In this document: positions 11,748 to 25,000 of the stretch, one piece after another
Layout: the number at the start of each line of letters is the position of its first letter
Position numbering within the stretch: the stretch's first letter is position 1
Source: Rotaria sordida
Taxonomy: Eukaryota; Rotifera; Eurotatoria; Philodinida; Philodinidae
Reading direction: 5' to 3'
Assembly (NCBI GenBank): GCA_905250125.1
Contig: CAJNOL010000246.1
Location: 113,495-177,494 of the forward strand
DNA length: 64,000 bases
The notes under the pieces: model-generated
What the model saw: the letters and a program-made list of their open reading frames with translations, nothing else
What the model was told of the DNA's origin: nothing
Databases searched by the model: none
Made by a program: the position numbers and the translations under genes

Positions 11748-14700
11748 AGAACAAAAAAAAAAAAAAAAAGCCAAAATTTGTTTTCTTTTTCTATCTTTAT
11801 TTCATTTTTCTGTATACACAATTGTTATTTTAACAATCAGTCAGTCCTCATAGGATTGTATTTTGCATCTTTAAAAAGAAAAAAAAAAACAAATCATACA
11901 CACAACCTATTTATGTGCATTGTTCTGTTTTTGTTTGTTTGTTTGTTTGTTTGTTTGTTTATTATTAAAAAAAAAAAATTGTTGTCAAGAGAGAAAAAAA
12001 TCAATAGAATGATTGTATTCTTTTCTTTGTTGACATATTAATAAAAACTATATTTAGGAAAAAAAAAAAAAGTCGAACAAAGAAAATCTTTATTAATTAA
12101 ATTAAATAGACAACAAATCGAGATTATATATTGTGATAGTAACAAAAGTATTAGAATATTATTTTGTTTTGTATTTATGTTCATTTACAAAATATAGCAG
12201 AAGATTGAGTATTCTTTCAAAAGATATACAATATAATAATTTATCTGATTTGCAAAACTAAATATTTTACAATTGTTATTCAAATTTTAATAGATAACAA
12301 TAGATGAACATGTTTTATTATAATGCTAATTTCTATTATAAGAAATCTGAAACTTCCGAAATCATGACTTGAAAAATATTGACAAGCGAATTTACCACTT
12401 CTGTTGATATGTGAAATAAGAATATTATACTTTGTTATTGTGAAAAGAATGAAAATTTAATTAATGCATTGATATTTAATCAATTATCAATAATTGTTTC
12501 TCGCTGATAGTTTATTCCTATTTTTAATTCAATATCTCTTCATTCTTTTACATCTAACATTGATTTCAGTTCATTTCTTTGTTTTGCAACTTTATGCTTA
12601 AGTATGTCCTGAAAATGCACATTCTTTTCACTAGTGTAATAAGCTCGTTAGACTTTCAAATCTATTGTTGAATTACATTATTAGAAGGTTTTTTTTTTTC
12701 TTTGAATATTGCCCTAGGATAGGAAAAAACAAGCATCGTGAACATGCCATATAGAAACTTGGAGTGGGTTAAAACCTTGATGATTTAGAAGAGTCATTAA
12801 ACTTCCGCTTTATTTCAAACGTTACGTTGATGAATGAACTGAAGTTTTTATTGTCTATTAGAAAATATTCAAAAGTATCTCAGATTATTTATAATGAAAA
12901 GTAGAACGATAAGAATCATTTTCATCTTTAGTAATCTATTAAAATTTCAAAAACATCTAGAAAAATTTAATTCTATAATTCCAATATAGTATTCTATGGC
13001 GACGTTTTTGAAAAAAAATATCCAGCTTTCTATTACCTTCTCGAACGGAAACGCGCAAAACAAAAATGTGACAACACTTTGGTCGCATCCTGTATACTAG
13101 TTAGTTGAATGCGTTGTTAGAATGATTATGTTTCTTCTTAGATAATGAATACCCTTCAATTTCCAGTATTCATTATATAATGGAATCGTTAAAGGAGAAA
13201 GAACATTAAGATCAATGAAAATATATGATACAACGTCATAGTGTGAGAGTCATTATTATTTAGAAGGAAATGAATATCTAATTCCGTCCTCTTATTGAAA
13301 AGAAATTACATTTTCTATCCATTATCATAAACTATTGACACACTCAATGCATTCGAGAAGAATACTACTAAATTTGTTTGAGCGTAACTATTCATTTTGT
13401 TTTTCTCATTTCCTTGTTCTAAATGACACGAAAAAAAGTAGATTGTTTCTTTTGCTTCATTTAGTATCTCAAATGAAAGTCTTTATAACTATACGTACGT
13501 TCAAGTACAGATTACAAAAAATAGAAACAATTTTTTAAAATGAATTTAAAAAAAAAAAATCATTAATTGAAAATGACTTGAATATTTCAGTTCTACAAAA
13601 AAGAAAATTTCTTGTAGTGTCATTTTAAAATGGAAGTCGAGTATAAAAAACATTTTTTTGTCCTTAAATAACTTGTAATTAAAATCTTCAAAAAAAAAAA
13701 AGACTTCCTCAAGTATGCAAGATCAAGTTTCTATGTTTAATTCATCGTATGTAGTACTTGACAAATTTAGTTTGAAACTCTTTTCTCTTGATATTTTTCT
13801 TACAGCAGGTTTGTTATTATGGTTTGTTTTTTTTTTCTAATAAACTCTTCGATAACAAAAATATAATCATTTTCTAAGAGGATTTCAGAAAAAAAATAAT
13901 GAAAACATAAAAATGAATAACAAAAGTTGATGTGATAGTATAATAATAATAATATTATAGATCAATTTTCTAATGAGATATTAAATTCATCTGAAACTTC
14001 GTTAATATACTGTATTCTTTTCATCATTGTCATTCTCGTTATTAAAAGACGGATCTTATATCTTTCTTTCTCAAAAAAAAAAACAGATAGAAAAAGCTTA
14101 CATACATTCATCATTTCAATTTTTTCTCGGAAAAAAAAGGCATTTGAAATATTTGATTTATCTAATAAATTTGGTTTACTAATATTCAAAATGAATTGAT
14201 ATTATTTATTTACAATAAAATGAAGTGAAAATAAATGTTAACATTGATATAAATGTGCAAATATGAAACATGCCATCTAGTTCTATTGGCATCAGTAATT
14301 CTTAAAGAAAATGGTATGAAAATCGAATTAGATCAAATTTTCTTTTCTTTTTTTTTTAACATTAGTGTCGACTTTTATATATGAAATGATAGTAACAATT
14401 ATTAAAATGTAGATAAAAACAAACGTTTTACTATGTGTGTTTTTATTACGCCAAAGTGGAAATGTCAGAAAGATGATCGAGTTCTTTCTTTTTTCTTTTA
14501 TATCATTCTCTTATATATAGATGTAATCCAGAGTAACATCGCCGATGATGAAGAAGAAAAAAAAAGAGGCGGATCGAGTAGTGCATATTTTTTTTTTTAT
14601 CTAATAATAAAGACATTTTTAGACTTAGTCTTCATTGATAATAGAGTGATGACGACAAGTAATCGTAAGCACTATTCGAAATCTTGTTAATTTATCATTT

Positions 14701-16020
14701 GTATAAGTATAGGATTTTCAATGTCTTTATATCCATTGATGACTAATATAATACAGATTATATGAGGAGTAATACATTAATATTTGCATTAGAAAAAGCA
14801 CTAATATTTTTGAAATAGTATTGAAAATAAGGCTCAATACTTAGCTGTTATTTTGCATTCAAATTACTAAATACTATAATTTTATTATTACGTTAAAACT
14901 AGTTTTTTTATCCTAATACACAAAGTATGTAGAATAAATTTTAATTCTCTTAGGCAATATTCTATTTGTTCATCTATCTATATCAGTAGAAGCTGATGTT
15001 CATAGTCATATGATCTACTCTACACTAGAATTTCTGTTGTCAATATATTATTCTTACACAGATAGAAGTAACATCAAAATCATAGATAGTTTTGAATGAA
15101 TTTTAGAAATATTTTTTAGTAATGTCATATGAAAAGTATTCGTTGGACGAAAATTTATGAGTTGAATCTTCTTTAAAGAAACAATAATCAACTGCGCATC
15201 AGTGTTTATATATATATATATATATACAAGAATCGTTCGAGATATTCTTTTATCTTGTAAAATACCTAAAATACTCAGAGTATAGATATTTGTTTTAATT
15301 TGTAACATTGAAAACTCCTAGCGGATTTCCCTCATTTATTAAAAAATAAGTCATTTTAACTTGATTCAGAATAATAGAAGTTACCAATCAACTCACTTAA
15401 TCATTATGAATAATGTCATTTCACTTTTTTTATGAGATTCACCTGTGCGTTGTATTGCGTCTCCCAATTATTATCAGGATAAAAACAAAAAACGAGTTTC
15501 AACAGTTTTTTAATGTTCATAATGACATGGAAAAATAACACAAAGACCATAGGAGTAAGTAGAAAAATTAAAATGACTCGCAATGAATGAGTGATAGAAC
15601 AACTTTTGCCTTGTTCTGTCTGCAATTAAAAGTTTTTTTGTTTTATAGTTTTGATAGTACTTGTACTTGTATAACAATAATACGTAGAAAGCTAAAATTT
15701 TCTCATAGAATAGATCTAGATATTTAATACATGTAATATTGAATATCAATCACTAACATTCTAGAAACATTCGAACATAGAATATTCCATAGTCAAAAGT
15801 TATTCAACATTCTTCGGATGTTTCTAATCACGGGTACTACATGTATTAGCATTAAAAATAATGTTAATTCAATGTTAATACTTTTTTTTTTAATCATTAA
15901 TTCTAATACAAAATAATATTCAGCTATTACCATTATTGTAATATTTATTCTCAAAAAACAATGTTAGATTATAAATTTTTAGATATATATTTATTAAGTT
16001 GAATTATACAATAAATTCTC
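11748..16020. other. 4.3-kb spacer without a supported gene
   Basis: AT-rich sequence with poly-A/T runs, a (TTTG)n tract near 11930-11960 and a (TA)n run near 15205-15228. The dispersed repeat copy B lies at about 14990-15425. Open frames are short, rich in Phe/Lys/Ile, lack good splice context, and look like chance. The sequence immediately before 16021 should contain the promoter of the receptor gene, but I see no distinctive element. Confidence 0.55.
14990..15425. repeat. Dispersed repeat copy B
   Basis: Related to the intronic repeat at 6327-6535 (same order of matching blocks), interrupted by about 230 bp that include a (TA)n run. A weaker match to the segment following it (around 15680-15740, GTAGAAAG..CATAGAATA..ACAT) also occurs near 48228-48290. 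No termini or target duplication could be defined. Confidence 0.55.
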
Positions 16021-19000
16021 ATGTCGACAGACATATTTACTTTATCATGGTTTATGGTGTTTGCTTTGATTATGTTAATTGCTCTTGTTGCTAATATAAT
16101 TATTATTTTAGCAATACTTCGAGATAAATCAATGCATACATCAACTTATTTTTATATAATTAATGTTAATATAGCTGACATTCTTCTTGTACTTAGTTGT
16201 TTACCAGAACGCTTGGCTGAAGCATTTGGATCTAATCATGGATTTAATTTAGGCATGCTTACATGTAAGTTGTTTTCTTTTTGTTTTTATTTTTAATTTT
16301 TATTTAGAAAAAACAGCAAAACATTTTTTTTTAAAGTAGTTGTCTAGTTTATAAATTGCATATAGAAACGAATATATATACATATATATTCATTTTGTTC
16401 CTACAATGTCATGCTTATGCTTTGAATTCATAAAAAGATCATTTTTATTGTCAATCATATGACAAAGATAATCTGTTTGATACATCAAATATCTTGGAAA
16501 ATATATGAGTCCGATTATATTCAGTATGAAATTTCTTTTGTTTATATATCGTAATTCTTATATTTTCATGATTTATTCATTAGTTTAAACTGTTATCATG
16601 AAACATCGAAGACTTTTTGTTCTAAATTAGCTTTTAATTGCAGGTGTTAATAATAATTTTTTTAATTTTTTGTAATAAAATAAGAATATTAATAATATTT
16701 TAATTAGTGAGAAATATGGAAAAAAATATATATAAAAGAGAAAAATGTCTGGTATTTATTAGGATATGTGCAGTATACCTAGACATCGTCTGTTTACTTT
16801 CAACCATTTCTAGTAGAACTAACATATGCTTTACAATTGGTAGCATATACAAATATTCTTCAAAAAGAATCGTAAAGATATTTTTGATTAATGTAATGGA
16901 AAATAAGCATGAGCAACTTCAATGAATATTATTTCAACGTTGTATTCATAGTCTATTTACTATAATGGCTGCAGAATTGTGAGCAAATAAATAATAAACT
17001 AAATATCGGAATTTATATTTAAGTTGAAACGTAATGTTCATGTGAATATTTATCATTATTCTTTTAAATCATTGAAGTGTTTTTTCTTTTATCAGCGAAT
17101 AAAAAGAGTGTTGTCAACAACATATACACCTGATTTATTTTTAACACAAACCGACATTAGATTGAAAATAATGGATGAATAAATAGTATATATTATTAAA
17201 CTGTCATTATTTTTCTTTTTATAGGAATTATAATGTCTTGAGGCAACAATTGCTAAAGAATAGTTATAATTATTTGTCAAACAAAAATTTATTATATAAT
17301 GAGATATATTTATAATATATCAATTAAGTTTTTCATAATGAATACGTATACAACAAGTCGGAAGTCAATACTTTATGAGAACTAGTATAAGATAATAATT
17401 ATTAATATTTTTCATATGAATTAGATTGCTTAATATCTTATTTTCTTTTGTTTGTGGTAACTTAAGTTTAGTTTTTAAGATCGAGAAGAACATTTTCAAG
17501 TACTTTATGTTGAGTGTACTGTAAATATATATTTGAGGTTAGTAAGATCAATACGACTTTTATTTCTTACAGGTATTCATAACACATGCAATATATTAGT
17601 CGTGGTATGCATGAAAACTTTTGTATAAGTTTCATCTGTTAACATCTATTAGTTTCGGCAATTTTACTTTCTATGTCCTTATTGCTAAATTAGTTTTGCA
17701 TATTACTTCTATTGAACTAATTCTATATCTTGCTTAGTTTCTTTCCTTGATAAATCAAATTATACTTTTCATGGTATTCATCTATTCAAAAAAAAAGCAC
17801 TTTTTTTCCTTCTAAAAATATTTTCTAGGGGTTGAATTCATAAAGTTTTTTATATAAAAACTAGGATGACATATCTTTTGTGCATCAAAAAAAAGACAAT
17901 TGAGCACCTAATTAGTTATATGTGAAAAGAGCATCAAAAAAGAAGACAATTGAGCACTAAATTCAAATATGTCAAATAAGAACAAAAATTTTTATATTAA
18001 TAACAAAAAATAACAAATAGGATACATTATAGATATGAGTACTAAATCAATATACAAAGAAAAAAAAAATGAAAAGTCCATTTTATAATAATAAAGCAGA
18101 TTGTACTTTTTTTGCTCGTCGTTTACCTAAACGTTCCATACGAGTTTTATCAGTTAATTCATAATGTTTCAGTAATATTGCTAAGCCAACTGAATGTTTG
18201 CATAAATATAACTTCGTGGCAGTGGGATATATACATGATTTAAGTGGAGAAACTAGCAAGCAGGATGTAGGTGTACGAAGAGGATCTACTTGCGTACCCA
18301 TACCTACATTCACACCCTTGATTAGGTTTATCGAGTGTTTGGACGATATTCAAAAGTTGATATTCTTTGTTTGGCATTTTATGGTTCTTCACAGAAATGT
18401 GTATTATTATAATTCTTAAACTTATCGAATATATACAGCGTTACTCGTTTGTGTATCATAATTTACAAAAAAGGAATGAGATTATACATTTTGAGTTAAG
18501 CTTGCCAAATCTTAGCATCTGTATATACCCGATTAATACTTTGATTCTTTTAAAATAGAATCGATTTATCTCTTTAATATCTTTTATTTCATTTGGTGCC
18601 CAAAAGAAATTTTTTCTTAAAAACTATGTTTCAATGAATAAAGGGTATAATATATAATTGGATATATGAAAGATAATGAAAAATAAAAACAAAGATCTCG
18701 ATGAATTAAATGCTAATCTTATTGTGGTCAACAGTGGCGTAGGGAAGGGAGAGGGGGCTGAGGGGGCTTTAGTCCCTCCCCCCTCAGGAGAAAAATTCCG
18801 CGGAGGGAAGTACGGGGACATTATTTCCGCCCAGTGGAAAAGTTTTTTTGCCATATTCAGCCCTCTCCCTTCAAAAAAGTTAGTCCCCTCCTCAGAAAAT
18901 TCCTGGCTACGCGCCTGGTGGTCAAACTATTACGAAAGAAATATATGTTTGTTTAAATAATATTCTGTAATAGATTCGATTTCAATAGCAAAAACAAGTC

Positions 19001-21901
19001 ATATGAATCAAAAAGATGATATTTCAGTAGTAGTAGCTTCTACTTTATTATTAATTATATGTTAAAAGTGAAAATAGCTTATATATCTCGTAGTTTGTTC
19101 ATACGATATACAGAATTAGATATTTATGTGTAATGTTTCCATCTTGTACTCAATATTATATAGTAATTATTTACATAAAAATTGAATCCTATGAAAATTT
19201 GATTTTAGCTTTAAGTGATAAAACTATTCTATATTTTGCTCGTACAATGATAAGAAAACAATTATTATACATTTGTTGTTTGTCATTGTCATATGTCTAT
19301 AAAATTTTGTCATTTCTATTAATAATCCAATAATAAATAAGTTGATTGAATTATAAATTTTGTTTTTGCTTGAATGCTTACAATAACAATTATTGATGAT
19401 AATAATTTCATGTTAGTAAAAGATAGAATTTATTGAAAACTTTTTGTTTTATTCTTTAGCATAATCATTTTGATAGTTTAATAAAAACAACATTCGTTTT
19501 AATATTAAATATTTTATTATACGAACTATTAGTTTATGAATAGAATTTATTTTATTTATATTAAAAATTTATCAACATAGTATAGATTATCGAATGCATT
19601 GATAAAGAAAATAAAATCAATAAACAGTTGTTTATTGACAAGACAAGAATCAAAAATTTCATAGTCGACTTTCGACAGCATCTATGTATTTTAAACATTA
19701 TCCATCTATTGATAGATTAATACATCTACACACTACTGATTGAGAATTGTACTAAATATAACCAGATATTCTTTTGAAACTTATTGAAATTCTACAGCAG
19801 AAGTCAGTATATCGAAATTTGTTTATTTCGGCAAGAATCAATAGTGATGTATCGAAAACATATGTATAAATCTTATTACTTGTCGTAAGTATTCTAATAA
19901 TTGAATTGTCTCGTGAGAAGAATATTTCTATCATTTATAACTTAAATATGGTCGAAGAAAAATTCGAATGGAATCGATCATTAAGCAGCGTTCGAACGGA
20001 AATAATCAATAGATTCAATTAATGTTCATTATTATGAAATTTGAGAATTGAACAAATAAAGAGATAGATCAAATCATTCGGACAGGCTTTTAATTAATTT
20101 AACAGCCATATTATAAGTTATATCAACAAAATTTTGATGACATTTCTATCGTCTTATTAAGTTAAGTAGACAAATATACATTAATTTAAGTTGTTATGTA
20201 AAGAAAAAAAGACATGATCTAGATTTCTTTTTTAAGAAAAACCTGATAACAAAAAAATCGACAAAGAATTCAAGAGACATATGTGAAACTAAACAAAAAT
20301 ATCGATGTTGATACAAACATTTTTAAGAAAAATATTTTATTTTTCATCGACAATCATAAAAGTATGTGAGAAGTTTTTTTTTCCCTCAGGAAATAATTTG
20401 AATTGATTAAGATTTTTGTTTTCAATATATGCAATAAAAGTACATAATCGAATTTCCATAATTAAGAAGATTTGCGTGAAAATATTTTTGAATAAAAAAA
20501 AAAATTAACTGGCAGTTCTCTAGTCTTATTAAATTGTCTGTAAAATTTAAATTTTTTTTTCCAAGAAAAAAGAAAATAAATAATTGAAAATCTTAGAAAA
20601 AAAAATTAATTTTCTTTTAAATAGGTTATTTACTTCCATTTCTTCAGCAAGTATCAATGCATGCAGCATTAGCTTTTTTACTTGTCTTAACTATTCATCG
20701 TTGTTATCCAGCTGGTGTTCCACGTTTTTTACAAGGTGATTTTATTCGTCGACAAATTCGTAATCATTCTCAAACATTATGTATTCTATGGGCATTTGCT
20801 ATATTAATTAATTTACCATTATTTTCCATAACAAAATATGAAAAAACTTTTTTAAATTTAACACTTATAAAAGAAAATGATACAAATTTAACATATTCTA
20901 TTGTAGAACCTAGTTGTTTTACAGGAGCAACAGAAATATGGTCACGAACTTATTTAATATTACTTCTTGTTTTTACTTATCTTATAACAGGTGTTTTTCT
21001 TATTGTTATTTATGGACAAGTTATACGCATTATACTTGCATCGGAAAAAGTTGTGAAAAATCCTATTGTTAAGAGTCCAAATAGTAGTGATCAATATCGA
21101 TTTGTTCCATCAGATAAAATAAAAGAACAATATCGTTCAAAATTACTTATTCCAACAATTGGAAGAGGTGATGGAGAAAAACTACGAACATATTCAGCAT
21201 CATCATCATCAGCAAGTGAATCCAGTCGACATCATCAACAAAATTCACCTAAAGTACCTTTAGTTATTTGTACACCAGTAGGACAAAATGATTTACATAG
21301 ATCATCAACTAATTCTCATTCAACACAACATATTCAAGTCATTATTATGTTATTTATTGTTATTATATTATATATACTTCTTCTTTTACCATATCGTTTA
21401 TTAAATTTATTATATATTGTTCATAATAAAATATTTCAACAAACAATTATGAATGAAATTTTATTTGAATGTTTATTAAATAGTGTTCGTTTACTTGTTT
21501 TTCTTAATTGTGCATTACAACCAATTATATATATAATAATATCTTCACGCTTACGTCAAACAGTTATTAAACTTCTTCGATCATGGTATAAATGTTATTG
21601 TTATTGTCATGTTTCATCATTATCATCATCACATACTGAACAACATAATAGACATGATGCTCAAGCTATACGTATACATGTAACAAAAATCTATCAAAAT
21701 CCAAATCGTTATCAAAATCAACAAAAACAAAATATTTATCGTGATAATCGTCCAATACAAACATCATTAAATAATACACATGTATTATCTGGTCATGGTT
21801 TACCATTAAATCATTTATCACAACGACAATTTCAACCATTTTCACATACAAATAATAAAGCTCGATTTACTATTTCATTTACTAATAGACGCCAACAATG
21901 A
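16021..21901 (+). CDS. Rhodopsin-family G-protein-coupled receptor (2 exons)
   Basis: Class A 7TM receptor of about 506 residues, plasma membrane, ligand unknown. Exon 1 is 16021-16264 and exon 2 is 20625-21901, joined in phase to give CYLLPFLQQVSMHAAL, the start of TM3 with its conserved disulfide cysteine. TM1 has LIALVANIIIILAI, TM2 has NVNIADILLVLSC, TM4 has LCILWAFAILINLP, TM5 is near residues 200-225, TM6 has LYILLLLPYRLLNLLY, and TM7 has LVFLNCALQPIIYIII. The third intracellular loop is long and Ser/His-rich, as in peptide receptors. Oddities: the DRY box at the end of TM3 reads HRC, and NPxxY in TM7 reads QPIIY. There is an N-glycosylation-type NLT in extracellular loop 2. The tail is Gln/Asn-rich. 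The single 4.36-kb intron falls at the TM2-TM3 boundary and is loaded with repeats. Confidence 0.9.
17881..17978. repeat. Imperfect tandem duplication, period about 50 bp
   Basis: The blocks GCATCAAAAAA, AGACAATTGAGCAC and AATA/TATATGT recur in the same order at 17881-17929 and 17931-17978 within the receptor intron. It is non-coding. Confidence 0.7.
18083..18313 (-). pseudogene. Antisense coding-like fragment in receptor intron
   Basis: On the minus strand an open stretch ends in a normal stop (18083-18085) and encodes a C-terminus-like sequence with SVGLAILLKHYELTDKTRME and RLGKRRAKKVQSALLL. Amino-acid composition and codon choice look like the real exons of this window rather than the Phe/Ile/Lys-rich chance frames around it. 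There is no convincing splice acceptor, partner exon or full-length frame nearby, so it may be a truncated or retro-inserted gene piece, or the last exon of an unrecognised nested gene. I do not recognise the family. Confidence 0.35.
18732..18917. mobile_element. 186-bp hAT-like MITE with 8-bp target duplication
   Basis: GC-rich island in an AT-rich intron. It starts CAGTGGCGTAG and ends CTACGCGCCTG, an inverted pair matching at 9 of 11 positions. It is flanked on both sides by the identical 8-mer GTGGTCAA (18724-18731 and 18918-18925), the target-site length typical of hAT transposons. The interior has G/C-rich partial palindromes (GTCCCTCCC / GTCCCCTCC) and no coding capacity. The exact duplication suggests a relatively recent insertion. 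Confidence 0.93.
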
Positions 21902-21975
21902 AAAACAAAAAAAAAACAAAAAAGAATCTCTCTCATTTTTGTTGTTTATCTAAATATTTTTATTTAAATAAAAAA

Positions 21976-22008
21976 AAAAGAAAAGAAAAGAAAAGAAAAG
22001 AAAAGAAA
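21976..22008. repeat. (AAAAG)n microsatellite
   Basis: About six AAAAG units lie between the convergent 3' ends of the receptor gene and CCDC40, only 154 bp apart. Confidence 0.9.
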
Positions 22009-22055
22009 CAAATGAAAATGAAAATAAAGTCTACAAAATAAGATCATATTGTTAT

Positions 22056-25000
22056 CTATTGACTGGACGATGGACGAGCTACTTGACCAGTTAAACGTTT
22101 TCGTAACATAACTTGTATTTGATCAAATTGACGACGAAATTGTGGACAACGTTCAGATAAACCATGTAAAATTGTTTCAAAATATCGTAAACGATTTATT
22201 TGATTGTCACGTGCTGTATTTAATGCATCTGGTGTTTGATGAACTTTTATATATTTTCCTTCTTTTATTTGTTCATAATATTTTGCACGTAATTGTTTTT
22301 CAGTTAATGTAATTAACATCTAATATAAAATAAAATAAAATAAAAGAACGAAAATAAAATTGTTTACTATATTTTTTTGTAAATGTAATTCTGTAATACG
22401 TTCATCAAGTTTAGTATTTTCATTTGTTGATTCATCTCGTTCTGTTCCAAGTTGTGTCATTCGTGCGACATATTCTTGTTGATTATTTTTATATTCGTCA
22501 AGTTGTTGTTCAAGTTCAACACCTTGCTAAAATGAATGAAGATTATAGATAGCTTTAATAGTAGATTATTTGATTCAAAATATAAATAATTAAAGTTTTC
22601 GGTAGAATATATCGTTGTATTACATTTTAATATTAACGAAGGAACATTGTCAATTGACCAATCACTTTTAAATTCGAACTCTGTACATAAGATAGACTTC
22701 AGTGAGATATGAAAAACTTTCAAAGGATAATTCTCTTAGATCTTCTTCTAGAGCTATAGGCATTTTACTAGAATTTTAACTTCTGACATGTTATATACCA
22801 ATAAATCAAATGACGGTGTTTCGATCTGAGATTTTTCCCACGGAGAGATCTATTTGTCAATAGATTGCTTTGGAAATTTCAGTTCAAAATAATGTTTCCT
22901 TCTCAAGATATTGAAATCCTAAAAATCACTCATATTCCACGAAAGATGTAAGAATTTTCTGTTTGTTTTGGTATTTTAATATCTTGAAAAGGAAATATTC
23001 TTTTGAGCTGAATTTTTCAGGACACTCTACTGACAAATTGACCTGTCTGTGGAAATTTTTTTTTAAATGATAAGTCTATGCATCGAGTTTTTTATTGATA
23101 CGAGCAAGTTTCAAAAGTATCTTTGGACGTTATCATCTCTAGTCCAAATACAAAATTTTAGCCTTTAGTCTATATGTAGTTATCAATATCTCAGAGCAAT
23201 TATTACGACTGCCCGAAATATAGTATCAATGTCTTAGTTTTCATCATAATTTGTCAGGCTATTTTACGAGGTTACGAAAAATGACGATGTAAAACCGCCG
23301 GTTTTCGTCATTTTATATTGTTTATGATCGTTCACGGTGTTATTTTTAATTACTTCAATTTCTTCAATCATTCAAATCTTAAATAGTCGTTTTATAGATA
23401 TTTGTTTTGATATATTCCAATAAAAAGAAATCTAATAGTATTAAATCTAGTGACCGATAAGTTAATAAGATTAGTTCATCTCTTCCAAATGACTGATTAT
23501 CAAATATGTCGGTGTCTATCAGAAGCGAACTGTTTTCAACAAATGTACTCAAACTCTATATTATTGGAAAATCTTTTTTTTTTCTATAAAATCAACTAAA
23601 AGAAGCTTTGGAGAATATCATGGTTACGTTGTAGATCAATCATTGGATCATTAAAAAAAATTAAAAGAAACAACAGACTTTCGCTTTTTTTTTTCTTTAA
23701 CATAAGAATTCTTGAAATAAACTTACTTGAGTCGTTTCTCGAATTTTTCTTTGTAAATCAGTAATTTTCTTTTGTACAGTACTTTGCATAATAGCTTTAT
23801 TTTGTGGTAATTTTTGTTGAAATTCTCCTCGTGTAATAATCGTGTCACGTCTTGATACACTTGTTTCCATATCACGTATTAATTTTTCTTGTTGTCGTAA
23901 TAATTGTTCATAACGAACCTTTAGAAATTCAATAATAAAAAAAACAAATATGAACAATATTAATTTATCTTACTTGCATACGATGAATTTCAGATTTCAT
24001 TGCTCGTATTTCACCTTGACCAGTTTCAGAATCAACAGCTGATTTCATTTCTTTTGCTAATTGAATTTTTCGTTCCCAAAACATTATTTGTTTTCTAATC
24101 AAAACAAAAAAAAAAGCAAAAAGGAAATTATTTGAATGTATTTTATTAATAATAAAACATACTCAGCTTCAACAAGATTGGCTAAAAGATTTTCTCGTTC
24201 TTTTCGTATTTCATCTAATTGTGTTTCCATATGTACAGCATCTTTTTCTGCTTCCTATTTATTGTTGTTGTTTTTCAATGAAAAAAAAAAAACCAATAAA
24301 ATAAAATTTCATATGTAGAAACAAAAAAAAAATTCACAAACTCTTAATTCTCGAACAAAATCACTTTCTGATAAAAGATTATTTCTTTCTAATGTTGTTT
24401 TATTTGTTCCTTCTTTATAAATTAATTTATTTAAACGTTCTAAATCAAGTCTTAATAATTCAATTTGACGTTTTAAATGTGTACAATCAGTTTCCATATT
24501 TTTAATTGTATCTAAATAAAAAAAAATAATCTAATTTATTCAAAGAAATTTTTTTTTTTTTACTTTCAGTTCGAAGTTTTCTTGACATTAATATTGTATG
24601 TTTTAATTTCATTGAATCAGTTTCTTTTTCTAACATATCTTGTTCATTTGTTAAATGTACTAATTCATTTTGTCCTTTTAACCATGCTTGTTCAAGATCA
24701 AAAATTTCTTTTCCAATTTGTGTTATTGATTTTTGTAAATTTAATATTTCTAATTCTAATGGTCCTAATTCAATACCACCAGCTTTTTCTTTTAAATTTT
24801 CTAATTTTTTATTCATTAAATCAATTTGATTTTGTTTTTGTTCAATTAATAAAACACGTCGTTTTATTTCTTGTTCACTACGTGTTATAATTTGATTTTT
24901 TTCTAAAATTTGTTCATTATATTCTTTTGATTGTATTTCAAGTTGTTTGATATTAGTTATTAAATATGTTTTTTCTAAACGTGCACGTGCTATATCATTT

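Noticed and set aside
11925-11960. (GTTT)n tract considered as a CRISPR-like or telomeric repeat
   Set aside because: A simple microsatellite next to poly-A, with no spacers and no telomeric unit.
13075-13095. CGCATCCTGTATAC, resembling the end of a Tc1/mariner-like MITE; similar ACATCCTGTA at 26084-26093
   Set aside because: No matching inverted left end with TA flank was found for either, so no element is called.
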